From: Opitutales bacterium UBA7389
GTDB lineage: Bacteria > Verrucomicrobiota > Verrucomicrobiia > Opitutales > Opitutaceae
Direction of reading: 5' to 3'
Assembly: GCA_002474325.1 (NCBI GenBank)
Contig: DKNL01000194.1
Span: forward strand, 1 to 8,338
DNA: 8,338 nucleotides
Positions within the stretch are counted from its first letter, which is position 1. Every line of letters starts with the position of its first letter. The notes beneath the pieces are model-generated. The model was not told the DNA's origin. It worked only from the letters and a program-made list of their open reading frames with translations, and made no database searches. The translations under genes and the position numbers were made by a program. Positions 1-6,773 of this stretch are shown here, piece after piece.

Positions 1-60
1 GTAAAAGCCGCTATCCGTTAGTGATGACCCTATTCGTTACGAATCCTAGTCCAGTAGCAC

Positions 61-519
61 TCATTTTAAACCATCGGCGAGGGCGACAGTAACACTTTCG
101 ATTCCAGCGTGGGAATAGTCATCCATGAACCGCACGACTATCTCGTGTGGCGTTTTTTGCTGGAGACAATCGTGATTTTCGCTTCTACCAAATTCGCTTC
201 GCTGGCTTGTCAGAATCGATGCAGCATAGTTTCCAAATCTCGGTACCGAAGAGCTCTTCGGTTATCGTATGGAAAGTCGTTCACACTTGCCTGAACGTCT
301 TCCTGATATAGTCAATTTGCTTGTCAGACATTTCAAGGGTTCGGCATGCTTGATCGTTCCCGAAAAATTGAAGCTGATGTCCGTCTCCCGTTTTTCAATC
401 GTGGCGATAACCTAGAAATAGAAGAGGAAGAAAAAAACGACGTCGATCATCCGGGCCTTGGGCATAATATGGGATACGACGCGCCGTTTAAAGGAGAGTT
501 GGGGTTGAATCCCTTTCAC
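61..519 (-). pseudogene. ExbD/TolR-family proton-channel subunit, degraded by three frameshifts and two stops
   Basis: ExbD-type proteins are inner-membrane partners of ExbB that use the proton motive force to energise TonB-dependent uptake. No single open frame exists here. Reading the minus strand piecewise gives a whole ExbD-like protein: KARMIDVVFFFLFYF (the membrane helix with its conserved Asp), then VIATIEKRETDISFNFSG, LEMSDKQIDYI, QEDVQASVNDFPYDN, ASEANLVEAKITIVSSKK and HEIVVRFMDDYSHAGIESV, ending in a TGA at 61-63. The lesions are an in-frame TAG at 412-414 inside the helix, a one-base loss near 333-334, another near 305, a TGA at 210-212, and one A lost from the A-run (minus strand) at 153-158. 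Restoring three bases gives about 153 codons, close to normal ExbD length. The 5' end is uncertain: a GTG at 517-519 overlaps the SDR stop, and the residues before the helix look atypical. No exbB gene lies next to it. The family call rests on recalled ExbD patterns (MIDVVF, ASEAN, MD...AGI). Confidence 0.8.
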
Positions 520-1205
520 CAGGGTAACGAGACTCCTCGCTCATCGATAAAACGGCCTGAATCTGCGGGTGTCAATGACTGGATGGCGACTATCATTTTG
601 GAAACGGATTCCTCGACGGAAAGATCGGCGTCGGAACCTCCCATGTCGGTGGCAACCCAGCCGGGGCTTATGGAAACTGCCAGTCGATTCGTTGATCCCA
701 AGGACCGATGGAGTCGTACGGTGAGCATATTCAGGGCCGCTTTGCTCATCGAGTAGGAATCTCCTTCGGACATGCCCTCGCCGCCCGATTCCAAAGATCC
801 GAGCCTCGATGAGAGATGGATTATCTTAGCGTTTTCTATCAAAAGCGTATCGAGAGCTTGGACAAGGAGCGCTGGACCAACAACATTCGTATTAAAAGTA
901 TCCGCAAATCGCCTACGCGTCCAATTTCCAAAGGCTTCATTCTCGAGAATGCCGGCATTCGATATCAGGATATCGATATATTCCGCATTTCCCTTCAGTT
1001 TCGAAAAAAGCTGAAAGATGCTCTCATCGGAAGCGAGATCCAAGGAATAGATCGATAGATTAGAAAATCGGTTTGCCAAGCTCCCTAAGGCTTCCGCTTT
1101 CGATGGATTTCGGCAGGTCGCTAAAACGCTTAACCCCATCTCAGCATAGGCCCGAGCGAAACCCAGCCCAATTCCTCGATTGGCCCCTGTGATAAATACG
1201 GTCAT
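516..1205 (-). CDS. SDR-family oxidoreductase, C-factor/sniffer-like
   Basis: This is a 229-residue classical short-chain dehydrogenase/reductase, a cytosolic NAD(P)-dependent enzyme with a Rossmann fold. The cofactor-binding glycine motif TGANRGIG is at residues 6-13 and a variant NNAG motif (SNAG) at 82-85. The likely catalytic residues are Asn107, Ser133, Tyr151 and Lys155 (YSMSK). A PGWVATDMGG segment is at 181-190, and a SGRF...LPW ending completes the protein. The last two features match the C-factor/carbonyl reductase 'sniffer-like' subgroup, in which the substrate is often unknown. The length is complete for that subgroup and no lesion is visible. The ATG at 1205 lies three bases after the stop of the broken rhodanese gene, with no clear Shine-Dalgarno sequence, so translation was probably coupled to that gene. 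It is the only intact gene in a stretch of broken ones. The family is certain; the substrate cannot be named. Confidence 0.93.
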   Translation of the reverse strand: MTVFITGANRGIGLGFARAYAEMGLSVLATCRNPSKAEALGSLANRFSNLSIYSLDLASDESIFQLFSKLKGNAEYIDILISNAGILENEAFGNWTRRRFADTFNTNVVGPALLVQALDTLLIENAKIIHLSSRLGSLESGGEGMSEGDSYSMSKAALNMLTVRLHRSLGSTNRLAVSISPGWVATDMGGSDADLSVEESVSKMIVAIQSLTPADSGRFIDERGVSLPW

Positions 1206-1208
1206 CGA

Positions 1209-1533
1209 TTAAGTCTGGGCGGTAACACCAGTCTCTTTCTGCCAGGCTGCGTATCCACCTTTGAGATTCCAGACATTTTCGAATCCCGCTTTCATTAGGT
1301 GTTTGCAGGCGTTGCGACTAGAGACCCCTCGGTCGCAATAACAAACGATTAGTTTCGACTTTTCGTTGTTTTCCACGAAATATTCATTCGTCCTTTTGTA
1401 GACGAGCAGGACCTGGTGCATGGGATTTCTCATCGTTAGCTGGGCGGCGGACATCATAAAGAAGCACGCCCTCTTCCTTTATAAGCTTCTTGGCATCTTC
1501 TACGGAGATTTGGTTGATTCGATTCCAAAACAT
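1209..1533 (-). pseudogene. Single-domain rhodanese-like sulfurtransferase, broken by one frameshift
   Basis: Rhodanese domains carry sulfur as a persulfide on a loop cysteine. The C-terminal part is open from 1457 to 1209 and shows LIVCYCDRGVSS (the active-site loop, with the second Cys likely catalytic) and GFENVWNLKGGYAAW, the conserved end of the fold. The missing N-terminal half lies in another minus-strand frame, from an ATG at 1533 to a TGA at 1384-1386. It reads MFWNRINQISVEDAKKL, then EGVLLYDVRRPAN (the first-strand DVR motif) and SHAPG. The two frames join near 1415-1420. A two-base loss there would restore the family's typical 'H.PGA' motif and give about 108 residues, a normal size for a single-domain rhodanese. 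A one-base insertion would also fit. The 82-residue downstream frame alone would lack the first part of the fold. The gene ends three bases before the SDR start, so the two probably formed an operon. Confidence 0.82.
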
Positions 1534-1595
1534 ACTCGCACAGTAGTCAATAAACCGGCCCTTTCTTGTCGAACTCGATTTACACTCAACTCAAA

Positions 1596-2134
1596 TTATC
1601 GGATAACTATGCACCCATTCTCGCCAAATTCAGTGATAAGTGTTCCGTCTTCCGCACTTGCGGCGTAAAGAAATGAATCCGTAGAGAAAAATATACGCTG
1701 CTCTATGCCGTCTGACCAATAAGAAGCCCCTCGGCTAATTACGGCGTAATCGCTTTTCTTCTGTTCCTCAGCTCTGGGATCGTATTTCCACTTTAGTTCG
1801 CCCCCGTCGCTGCATCCAAGGAAGTGAGCTGACCTGCAGGTGAAACGAAGTAAAGCAAGCCGTCTATGACAATGGGATTTGATTGAATTGTCGAACGATC
1901 GGTAGCATCGCCGGTTTGGTAAGTCCAAGCTACCTCCAGTCTCTCAACGTTTTCCCTATTGATTTGTTCAAGCGAGGAAAACTGGTTTAAGCGCTGGTCG
2001 CCACGGTAGATTCCCCAAGTGCGATCATTGTCAAGGTCCTTGACGGTCTTGACGCTTGTCCGATCGGAGCAACTTGAGAGCAGGATACAGATTACTGAAA
2101 CGATCACGAAAAATGGCTTGATGAGATGAGGCAT
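1596..2134 (-). pseudogene. PQQ-dependent quinoprotein dehydrogenase, N-terminal remnant, frameshifted and truncated
   Basis: The first frame starts at the ATG at 2134 and encodes 113 residues. A lipoprotein signal peptide ends in the lipobox LSSC (Cys22), followed by the typical start of a PQQ propeller dehydrogenase: WGIYRGDQRLNQFSSLEQI, then VERLEVAWTYQTGD, NPIVIDGLLYFVSP and LTSLDAATG. It then hits a stop at 1793-1795. Reading continues in another frame as GELKWKYDPR, then YAVISRGASYW, IFFSTDSFLYA and DGTLITEFGENG, which are the next propeller segments. The shift coincides with a five-C run (plus strand) at 1801-1805, and adding one base there restores 'DAATGGELKW'. The second frame ends at 1596. 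The remainder of a protein normally 550-700 residues long is absent, and none of the three frames continues the family pattern. Intact members oxidise sugars or alcohols in the periplasm using pyrroloquinoline quinone. The substrate of this one cannot be told. Confidence 0.85.
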
Positions 2135-2190
2135 GACTCTGCTAGAGTTAAACGGTTTTGTCTTAAATCAACCAAACTCTTTTAGCTGCA

Positions 2191-2229
2191 CGCGCCATCG
2201 TTGACCGTGCTAAGCAGTCAACGATCGCG
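2191..2229 (-). terminator. Strong hairpin downstream of the FG-GAP gene, possible terminator
   Basis: A nine-base perfect stem (ATCGTTGAC / GTCAACGAT) is extended by CGCG/CGCG with a single bulged base and closes an 11-base loop. It begins 38 bases after the stop of the FG-GAP gene, between that gene and the quinoprotein remnant. On the minus strand it is followed by mixed sequence (GCTAAAAGAGTTTGG) and not a clean U-run, so intrinsic termination is plausible but not canonical. Confidence 0.5.
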
Positions 2230-2266
2230 TCTACAATTGGACTCCGTTCCAAAAGTGCTGTAACCT

Positions 2267-4048
2267 TCAACGATTCTCGTACCAGACCACGTTTCCTGAC
2301 CAATGGCCCGCCACTAGAAAATCCAGGTCCCCATCTCCATCCATGTCTTCGGCTCGGAGGTCGTAGGATCCCTGATTCACGCCTACGAGATGCTTGGTGA
2401 AATTTCCTTCTCCCTCGTTCTCGTACCAGAGCATGTCGCCCGTCTGGAAGCGACCGCAAGTGGCGGGATCGAGATCGCCATCGCCATCTAGGTCTTGGAG
2501 AACGAGGCTGTGCGGCCCTACGTTTTTCGTGTCGATCTCGATCGGTTGAAAATCTGGCCCCTTGAACCACATTAAGCCGACCCCATGGCCCCGGGAAGCC
2601 AAGAAATCTACCTCCCCATCGCCATTCAGGTCCCCCGGAAGAATGTTGGAGGCACCCCGTTCGGTAGAAGACAGCAATCTTTTCTCCCATTGATGGGTGG
2701 GATTTTCAGGCTGTATCCAATACGCAAACCATTCTCCATCAGGGAACCCAATACCTCCTTTGGCCCCAGCCGCGATATCAGGCCGGCCGTCGCCATCTAC
2801 ATCGCCGAATCCCATATAGTGGGATCCACCAGGAGCATCCCTGTTAGCGAATACGTGTCGTGTCCATTTGTCTGATCGGCTCAGATCTTTAGGTGTTTCC
2901 ATCCAAGTTATGGAAAACGGAATCTCGGTGTTCTCCGGTCCCCGGCCGGAATTGGCTATTAGATCCCTTCTGCCATCGCCGTTTACATCGCCTGTAATCA
3001 GACAGTGGGTACCAAGGATAGTATCATCTACCGCGCGGTATTTCCACCGTTCTCCTGAAAAGGGGTCGTCCGGACATTCAAGCCAAAATACCGTATTGTT
3101 CGAACCAACAAAATCATCGTCTCCATCACCGTCGACATCCAGGAGGCAAGAATGTATGCAGTTGTCGCGCGGACGGCTCCGGGAGAACCCCGTCTTGAAG
3201 TCATGAATGACCGTTGAATTCCAATTTGGACCGCGGTGCAAAACAACGTTCCCCCCGTAGGAGGTGATAACATCACGGTGCCCATCACCGTCGAAATCCG
3301 AACTCACCGCGGAATTGATATCTCCGGATCCAGAGGGCACAATTGTATGCTTCCTCCAATTGGGGACCTTGTTATTTCTTGGGAGGGCATCCCACAAGCG
3401 AACATTATCATACTCGATAGAACCTTCCTTGCCGCGAGATTTCAGGTTGCCCCAGGCTTTGGGCACATCTAAGCGAGCATGCCGCATTATTAGTGTCGGC
3501 CCTCCTTCGATCTGGGCCAGCACTTCGTCGCCCCTCGTTTCCAACATAACACGATACCAACGATCGTGTTCGATGTTCCAATCCGCTCGATCAAGTATTT
3601 GGTCTTTGTCTCCTTCGATTTGCGAGTCCCGATCTTTCTGCAGCACTACGCCGTCTTCAACACTGAGAATGAGGCGAAAAATATGTCCGGTCGTTTCTTT
3701 AGTCGTTCCTTCATTAAATCCAATATGGGCTGCTTTGACACCTCCGCTGATCTTTACCGACATCTCCAATATGCAATCTCGGGCCGGTACTTTCAAGGTC
3801 ATGCTCGGCGTGGCCCCTGTATGATTATCTCGGCTTTCCTGGAAAACCTTTGTTGATGGAATCCCCCGAAAGGCGCCTTTCTCGATGGTCCAGCGAGTCC
3901 CGTGGAGTGCCTGCCATTCAGGCTTGGCCTTCGATCCTTCAAACCGATCCTGAAAGAACAATTCTCCTTTTTGCGAGATCAACGGCTCTAGACCAATAGC
4001 GCTATGGAATCCGAGAATAAGGATAAAGACGGGGTAAAGCGTTCTCAT
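2267..4048 (-). CDS. Secreted protein with DUF1080/concanavalin-like domain and seven FG-GAP (VCBS) repeats
   Basis: This 593-residue protein starts at the ATG at 4048 with an apparent Sec signal peptide (hydrophobic core at about residues 5-18, cleavage near AIG-LEP). Residues 25-220 resemble the DUF1080/GH16-like jelly-roll: FFQDRFEG, WTIEKGAFRG, AHIGF, FRLILS, and a closing IEYDNVRLWDALP. From about residue 230 to the end there are seven FG-GAP repeats, each with a calcium-binding D.DGDG..D loop, at residues 251, 304, 354, 416, 473, 519 and 568. Spacing is roughly 45-62 residues. Seven copies suggest one complete integrin-like beta-propeller. Several repeats have aromatic 'WYEN' or 'WME' strands, usual in this family. 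Such proteins are exported and thought to bind ligands or carbohydrate at the cell surface. No catalytic role can be assigned. No strong ribosome-binding site is visible. A 203-base gap separates it from the upstream DUF1592 gene, so it may have its own promoter. Confidence 0.9.
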   Translation of the reverse strand: MRTLYPVFILILGFHSAIGLEPLISQKGELFFQDRFEGSKAKPEWQALHGTRWTIEKGAFRGIPSTKVFQESRDNHTGATPSMTLKVPARDCILEMSVKISGGVKAAHIGFNEGTTKETTGHIFRLILSVEDGVVLQKDRDSQIEGDKDQILDRADWNIEHDRWYRVMLETRGDEVLAQIEGGPTLIMRHARLDVPKAWGNLKSRGKEGSIEYDNVRLWDALPRNNKVPNWRKHTIVPSGSGDINSAVSSDFDGDGHRDVITSYGGNVVLHRGPNWNSTVIHDFKTGFSRSRPRDNCIHSCLLDVDGDGDDDFVGSNNTVFWLECPDDPFSGERWKYRAVDDTILGTHCLITGDVNGDGRRDLIANSGRGPENTEIPFSITWMETPKDLSRSDKWTRHVFANRDAPGGSHYMGFGDVDGDGRPDIAAGAKGGIGFPDGEWFAYWIQPENPTHQWEKRLLSSTERGASNILPGDLNGDGEVDFLASRGHGVGLMWFKGPDFQPIEIDTKNVGPHSLVLQDLDGDGDLDPATCGRFQTGDMLWYENEGEGNFTKHLVGVNQGSYDLRAEDMDGDGDLDFLVAGHWSGNVVWYENR

Positions 4049-4251
4049 ATACCGAATATCACTAGATTGTTATCGAGTGACCAGATATATCGACCAAGGG
4101 CACGAATACTATAATTCAAGTCCGTTAGCGCGGGCGACAAACACGTCAGCAAATCATCGAATACGAATCGGACTTTAGACTGCGTGGGCGAATCCTTTGA
4201 AGATCCCCGCAGTAAAGTAAGCTCCGGGAAATTTGCCCTCGGGGAAAGAAA

Positions 4252-6771
4252 CTAGATTTCTCTGAAGGTATCGCTGGTGACAATTAATTCGACCAAATCC
4301 CTCAGCCCGTAGCCTCGATCCCTCAATCTGGAAACGATACCTTCCACCGCAGGACGATCCGAGAAGTGGAGCTCGCGTCCGAGTGCGTAGGTGAGCATTT
4401 TCTCGGTTAGACAGCGAGCGAACTGATCTTTCCTCTCCAAAAGGAGCCCCTTTAGTTCGTCGATATTGGTGAACGATTCTCCACTAGCCAAGGCTCCGGT
4501 TGCATCCACCGGACTAATGATCTTTCCTTGATCATCTTGATAGTGGGAGCGGTAACCTCCTACAGGATCAAAATTTTCCAGGGCGAAGCCGATAGGATCG
4601 ATTTTCCTATGGCAGTCAGCACAAGTTTCCACTTTGCGATGCTTGATTAGCTGATCTCGGATGGTGGTCGCACCTCGTATATCAGGCTCTAGAGGTTCGA
4701 CATCTGGCGGAGGTGGCGAAGGGGGCGTTCCCAATATGTTTTCTAGTACCCAAATTCCCCGGACAACTGGAGAAGTCTCTACTCCGTTGGAGGTGGCTGT
4801 CAGAATGCTGGCGTGACCTAGCAAGCCTCCCCTAGAAGAGTCTTTGGGCAAGCTAACTTTACTCAGGAGATCGCCAGACACTCCTTGGATTCCATACAAG
4901 TCCGCCAAGTACCTATTGAGATATGTGAAGTCGGAATCGATGAACGTTTCGATATCAAGATTATTGATCAAAGCCTCGTAAAAAAAAAGGCGTGTTTCCT
5001 CCTTCATGAGCGGCTCCAATTGGCGGTCATGATAAGTTTTAAACTTCTTCGTGTCCGGCGGCATGGCGCCGAGCTCATTCAACTGAAGCCAGCTGTCTGT
5101 AAAGTGATCCGCGAATGCCCTCGACTTTGGATCGCCCAAAAGGCGGAGCAATTGGGCTTTGAGGACTTCAGAATCGTTTAGATCCCCCATCTCAGCCGCT
5201 TGGAAAAGTTTCCTATCTGGCATGGAGCTCCAGAGAAAGTAAGACAAGCGAGATGCTAATGCGTATTGACTCGCCCCTTCCGTTTCGATCGATCCGCTGC
5301 CGCCATCGAAATCCTGAGGAGCATAGACATAGATGAAGTTTGGCGAACATAGGATCGCCTTGAAGGTAGTCAGCACGGCTTCCTTAAAACTTTTACGCGA
5401 TTCAACCAGAGATTTGCAATAATCTAGGTAGCGGGAAACTTCGCTAGCCAAAGGAGGACGCCGGAATGCCCGATTGAGAAAGCGTTCGATGGCCCTTTCG
5501 ACATCGCCCATGGAGCTTATGCCGCCTTGCTCTCCAAATAGAGCCTTGGCCGCTTCTAGTTCACTGGCGCTTGAGACTGGTCCTTCTATCTTCATATAGT
5601 GGATACGCAGTCGGGGGCCCTCGTAAACATCGGAAAGATAAATTTCCTGGTTCTCGGACGGCGTCGCGGCTACCCCATCGCGCCAGTTGGTCGGCAGTAC
5701 CTCTGGATGATACCTTGGAGCAATCCGAGTCAGAACCCCTTTGAAGGGTTGGGGCCCGTTTGCGTACCGAACCACAGGCACAAAGCCTTTGTCCATCCAG
5801 GCTTGGATTTCGTATATCTCCGTCTGATGATCCGACAGCGGGACGCTAGCCACAACACGGTCTGAAACATTATATCTCCTCCCTGGATAGTTAACGCCGG
5901 GATCCGTCACTAGGACTTCCATCTTGATGGGCTCCTCAGAATCGATCCCTAGAAGATCGGGATCATAGCGATTGATTCGATTGATAGCCTCCGCTTTTAC
6001 TCGAATCGTGTAGTAACCATCCGAAGGAACGCCTTTGAAGCGATCCGCGTAAACCCGTTCGGACTTACGGTCGCCGTGGCCTACATCGACGTAACTACCA
6101 TCGACATTCACTTCGAACCAGATCTGCGGCCTGAAGTGGAAGACTCGATCGCACATATCGTTGGGTGTAAAGTGCTCGTCGACGTAGCTGTCCAAATTGA
6201 GGGCTCCCGCCGCCTTATCTATGGTTTGTGAACTTGCTTCCAAATACCGCTCCAGCAAGTAGTCCGAAAGTGTCAGCCTATCGCCAATATTCTCAAAGCC
6301 TTCATGGCGATTGTCCGGGGGGAAGGAACTGCTTGGATCAAAAGAATCGATATTAACGCCGCACAGGTCCCTAATCGTATAGAGATATTCATACCGGGTC
6401 AGACGTCGAAGATTCGTCCCCGCCTCTTCGGCGTGTAAGGCGTAGGCCTCTTCCAGATTGCGCGTAATCCAACTGACGATGGCCTTAGTCTCCTTGTTTG
6501 ATGGAGGAGCTTCCTCTTCTGGTGGCATATCGCCCAGATTGATCATATCTAGAACTTCCTGCCACGCAAAAGCCGTGTCTTCATCTGAAAAATCCAAGTC
6601 GAGACCATCGAATCGCCGATCCCCCTTTTGCTTTTCTTCACCGTGGCAGTGGATGCAATATTCCTGCAGGAAATCTTTCGGATCGATATCTGTATCCAGA
6701 ATTTGGGCAAAGCATGGCATACCCCAAAAAAAACCGACGATCAGGATTCTCACCCTTTCTTGAATTAACAC
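4252..6771 (-). CDS. DUF1587/DUF1595/DUF1592/DUF1588/DUF1585 multidomain exported protein with two CxxCH motifs
   Basis: This 839-residue protein has the standard domain order of a large Planctomycetota/Verrucomicrobiota family. A signal peptide (about residues 7-23) precedes a cytochrome-like CIHCH haem-binding motif at 39-43, with DMPP at 81-84. Next come a DUF1587-type segment (RRLTRYEYLYTIRDL, 122-136) and a beta-rich middle (about 205-395) resembling a carbohydrate-binding or other accessory domain. DUF1595 covers about 420-480 (AFRRPP). DUF1592 covers about 500-630 (ASRLSYFLWSSMPD, FIDSDFTYLN). DUF1588 includes the proline-rich GTPPSPPPP at 681-689 and a second haem-type motif CADCH at 717-721. 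DUF1585 forms the C-terminus (LTYALGRELHFSDRPA, DTFREI). The two CxxCH motifs suggest covalent haem c and a redox role in the envelope, but the biochemical function is unknown. The start is GTG at 6771, two bases after the DUF1552 stop. A second in-frame GTG at 6753 would shorten the leader by six residues and still leave a signal peptide. Confidence 0.93.
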   Translation of the reverse strand: MLIQERVRILIVGFFWGMPCFAQILDTDIDPKDFLQEYCIHCHGEEKQKGDRRFDGLDLDFSDEDTAFAWQEVLDMINLGDMPPEEEAPPSNKETKAIVSWITRNLEEAYALHAEEAGTNLRRLTRYEYLYTIRDLCGVNIDSFDPSSSFPPDNRHEGFENIGDRLTLSDYLLERYLEASSQTIDKAAGALNLDSYVDEHFTPNDMCDRVFHFRPQIWFEVNVDGSYVDVGHGDRKSERVYADRFKGVPSDGYYTIRVKAEAINRINRYDPDLLGIDSEEPIKMEVLVTDPGVNYPGRRYNVSDRVVASVPLSDHQTEIYEIQAWMDKGFVPVVRYANGPQPFKGVLTRIAPRYHPEVLPTNWRDGVAATPSENQEIYLSDVYEGPRLRIHYMKIEGPVSSASELEAAKALFGEQGGISSMGDVERAIERFLNRAFRRPPLASEVSRYLDYCKSLVESRKSFKEAVLTTFKAILCSPNFIYVYAPQDFDGGSGSIETEGASQYALASRLSYFLWSSMPDRKLFQAAEMGDLNDSEVLKAQLLRLLGDPKSRAFADHFTDSWLQLNELGAMPPDTKKFKTYHDRQLEPLMKEETRLFFYEALINNLDIETFIDSDFTYLNRYLADLYGIQGVSGDLLSKVSLPKDSSRGGLLGHASILTATSNGVETSPVVRGIWVLENILGTPPSPPPPDVEPLEPDIRGATTIRDQLIKHRKVETCADCHRKIDPIGFALENFDPVGGYRSHYQDDQGKIISPVDATGALASGESFTNIDELKGLLLERKDQFARCLTEKMLTYALGRELHFSDRPAVEGIVSRLRDRGYGLRDLVELIVTSDTFREI

Positions 6772-6773
6772 GA

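Noticed and set aside
32..44. Perfect 13-base palindrome ATTCGTTACGAAT downstream of the ExbD remnant
   Set aside because: Six-base arms with a one-base centre are too small to call an operator or terminator, and no partner copy was seen.
346..756. A 136-residue plus-strand open frame
   Set aside because: It runs antisense to the SDR gene and the ExbD remnant, has no recognisable motif, and the minus-strand readings explain both halves.
2163..2690. A 175-residue minus-strand open frame rich in Arg, Gly and Pro
   Set aside because: It is an out-of-frame shadow of the repeats in the FG-GAP gene. Its composition comes from the GC-rich calcium-loop codons.
3264..3824. A 186-residue plus-strand open frame rich in Ser and Pro
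   Set aside because: It is antisense to the FG-GAP gene and has no motifs, start signal or plausible fold.
4118..4175. Inverted repeat AAGTCCG / CGGACTT between the FG-GAP and DUF1592 genes
   Set aside because: Seven-base arms 44 bases apart are expected by chance, and the flanks do not extend the pairing.
4204..4245. Possible terminator after the DUF1592 gene (TCCCCG / CGGGGA)
   Set aside because: The six-base stem has a 30-base loop and no following U-run on the minus strand, so it is too weak to call.
4690..4735. Proline-rich run in the DUF1592-type protein
   Set aside because: The GTPPSPPPP segment is a normal family feature at the DUF1588 boundary, not an insertion.
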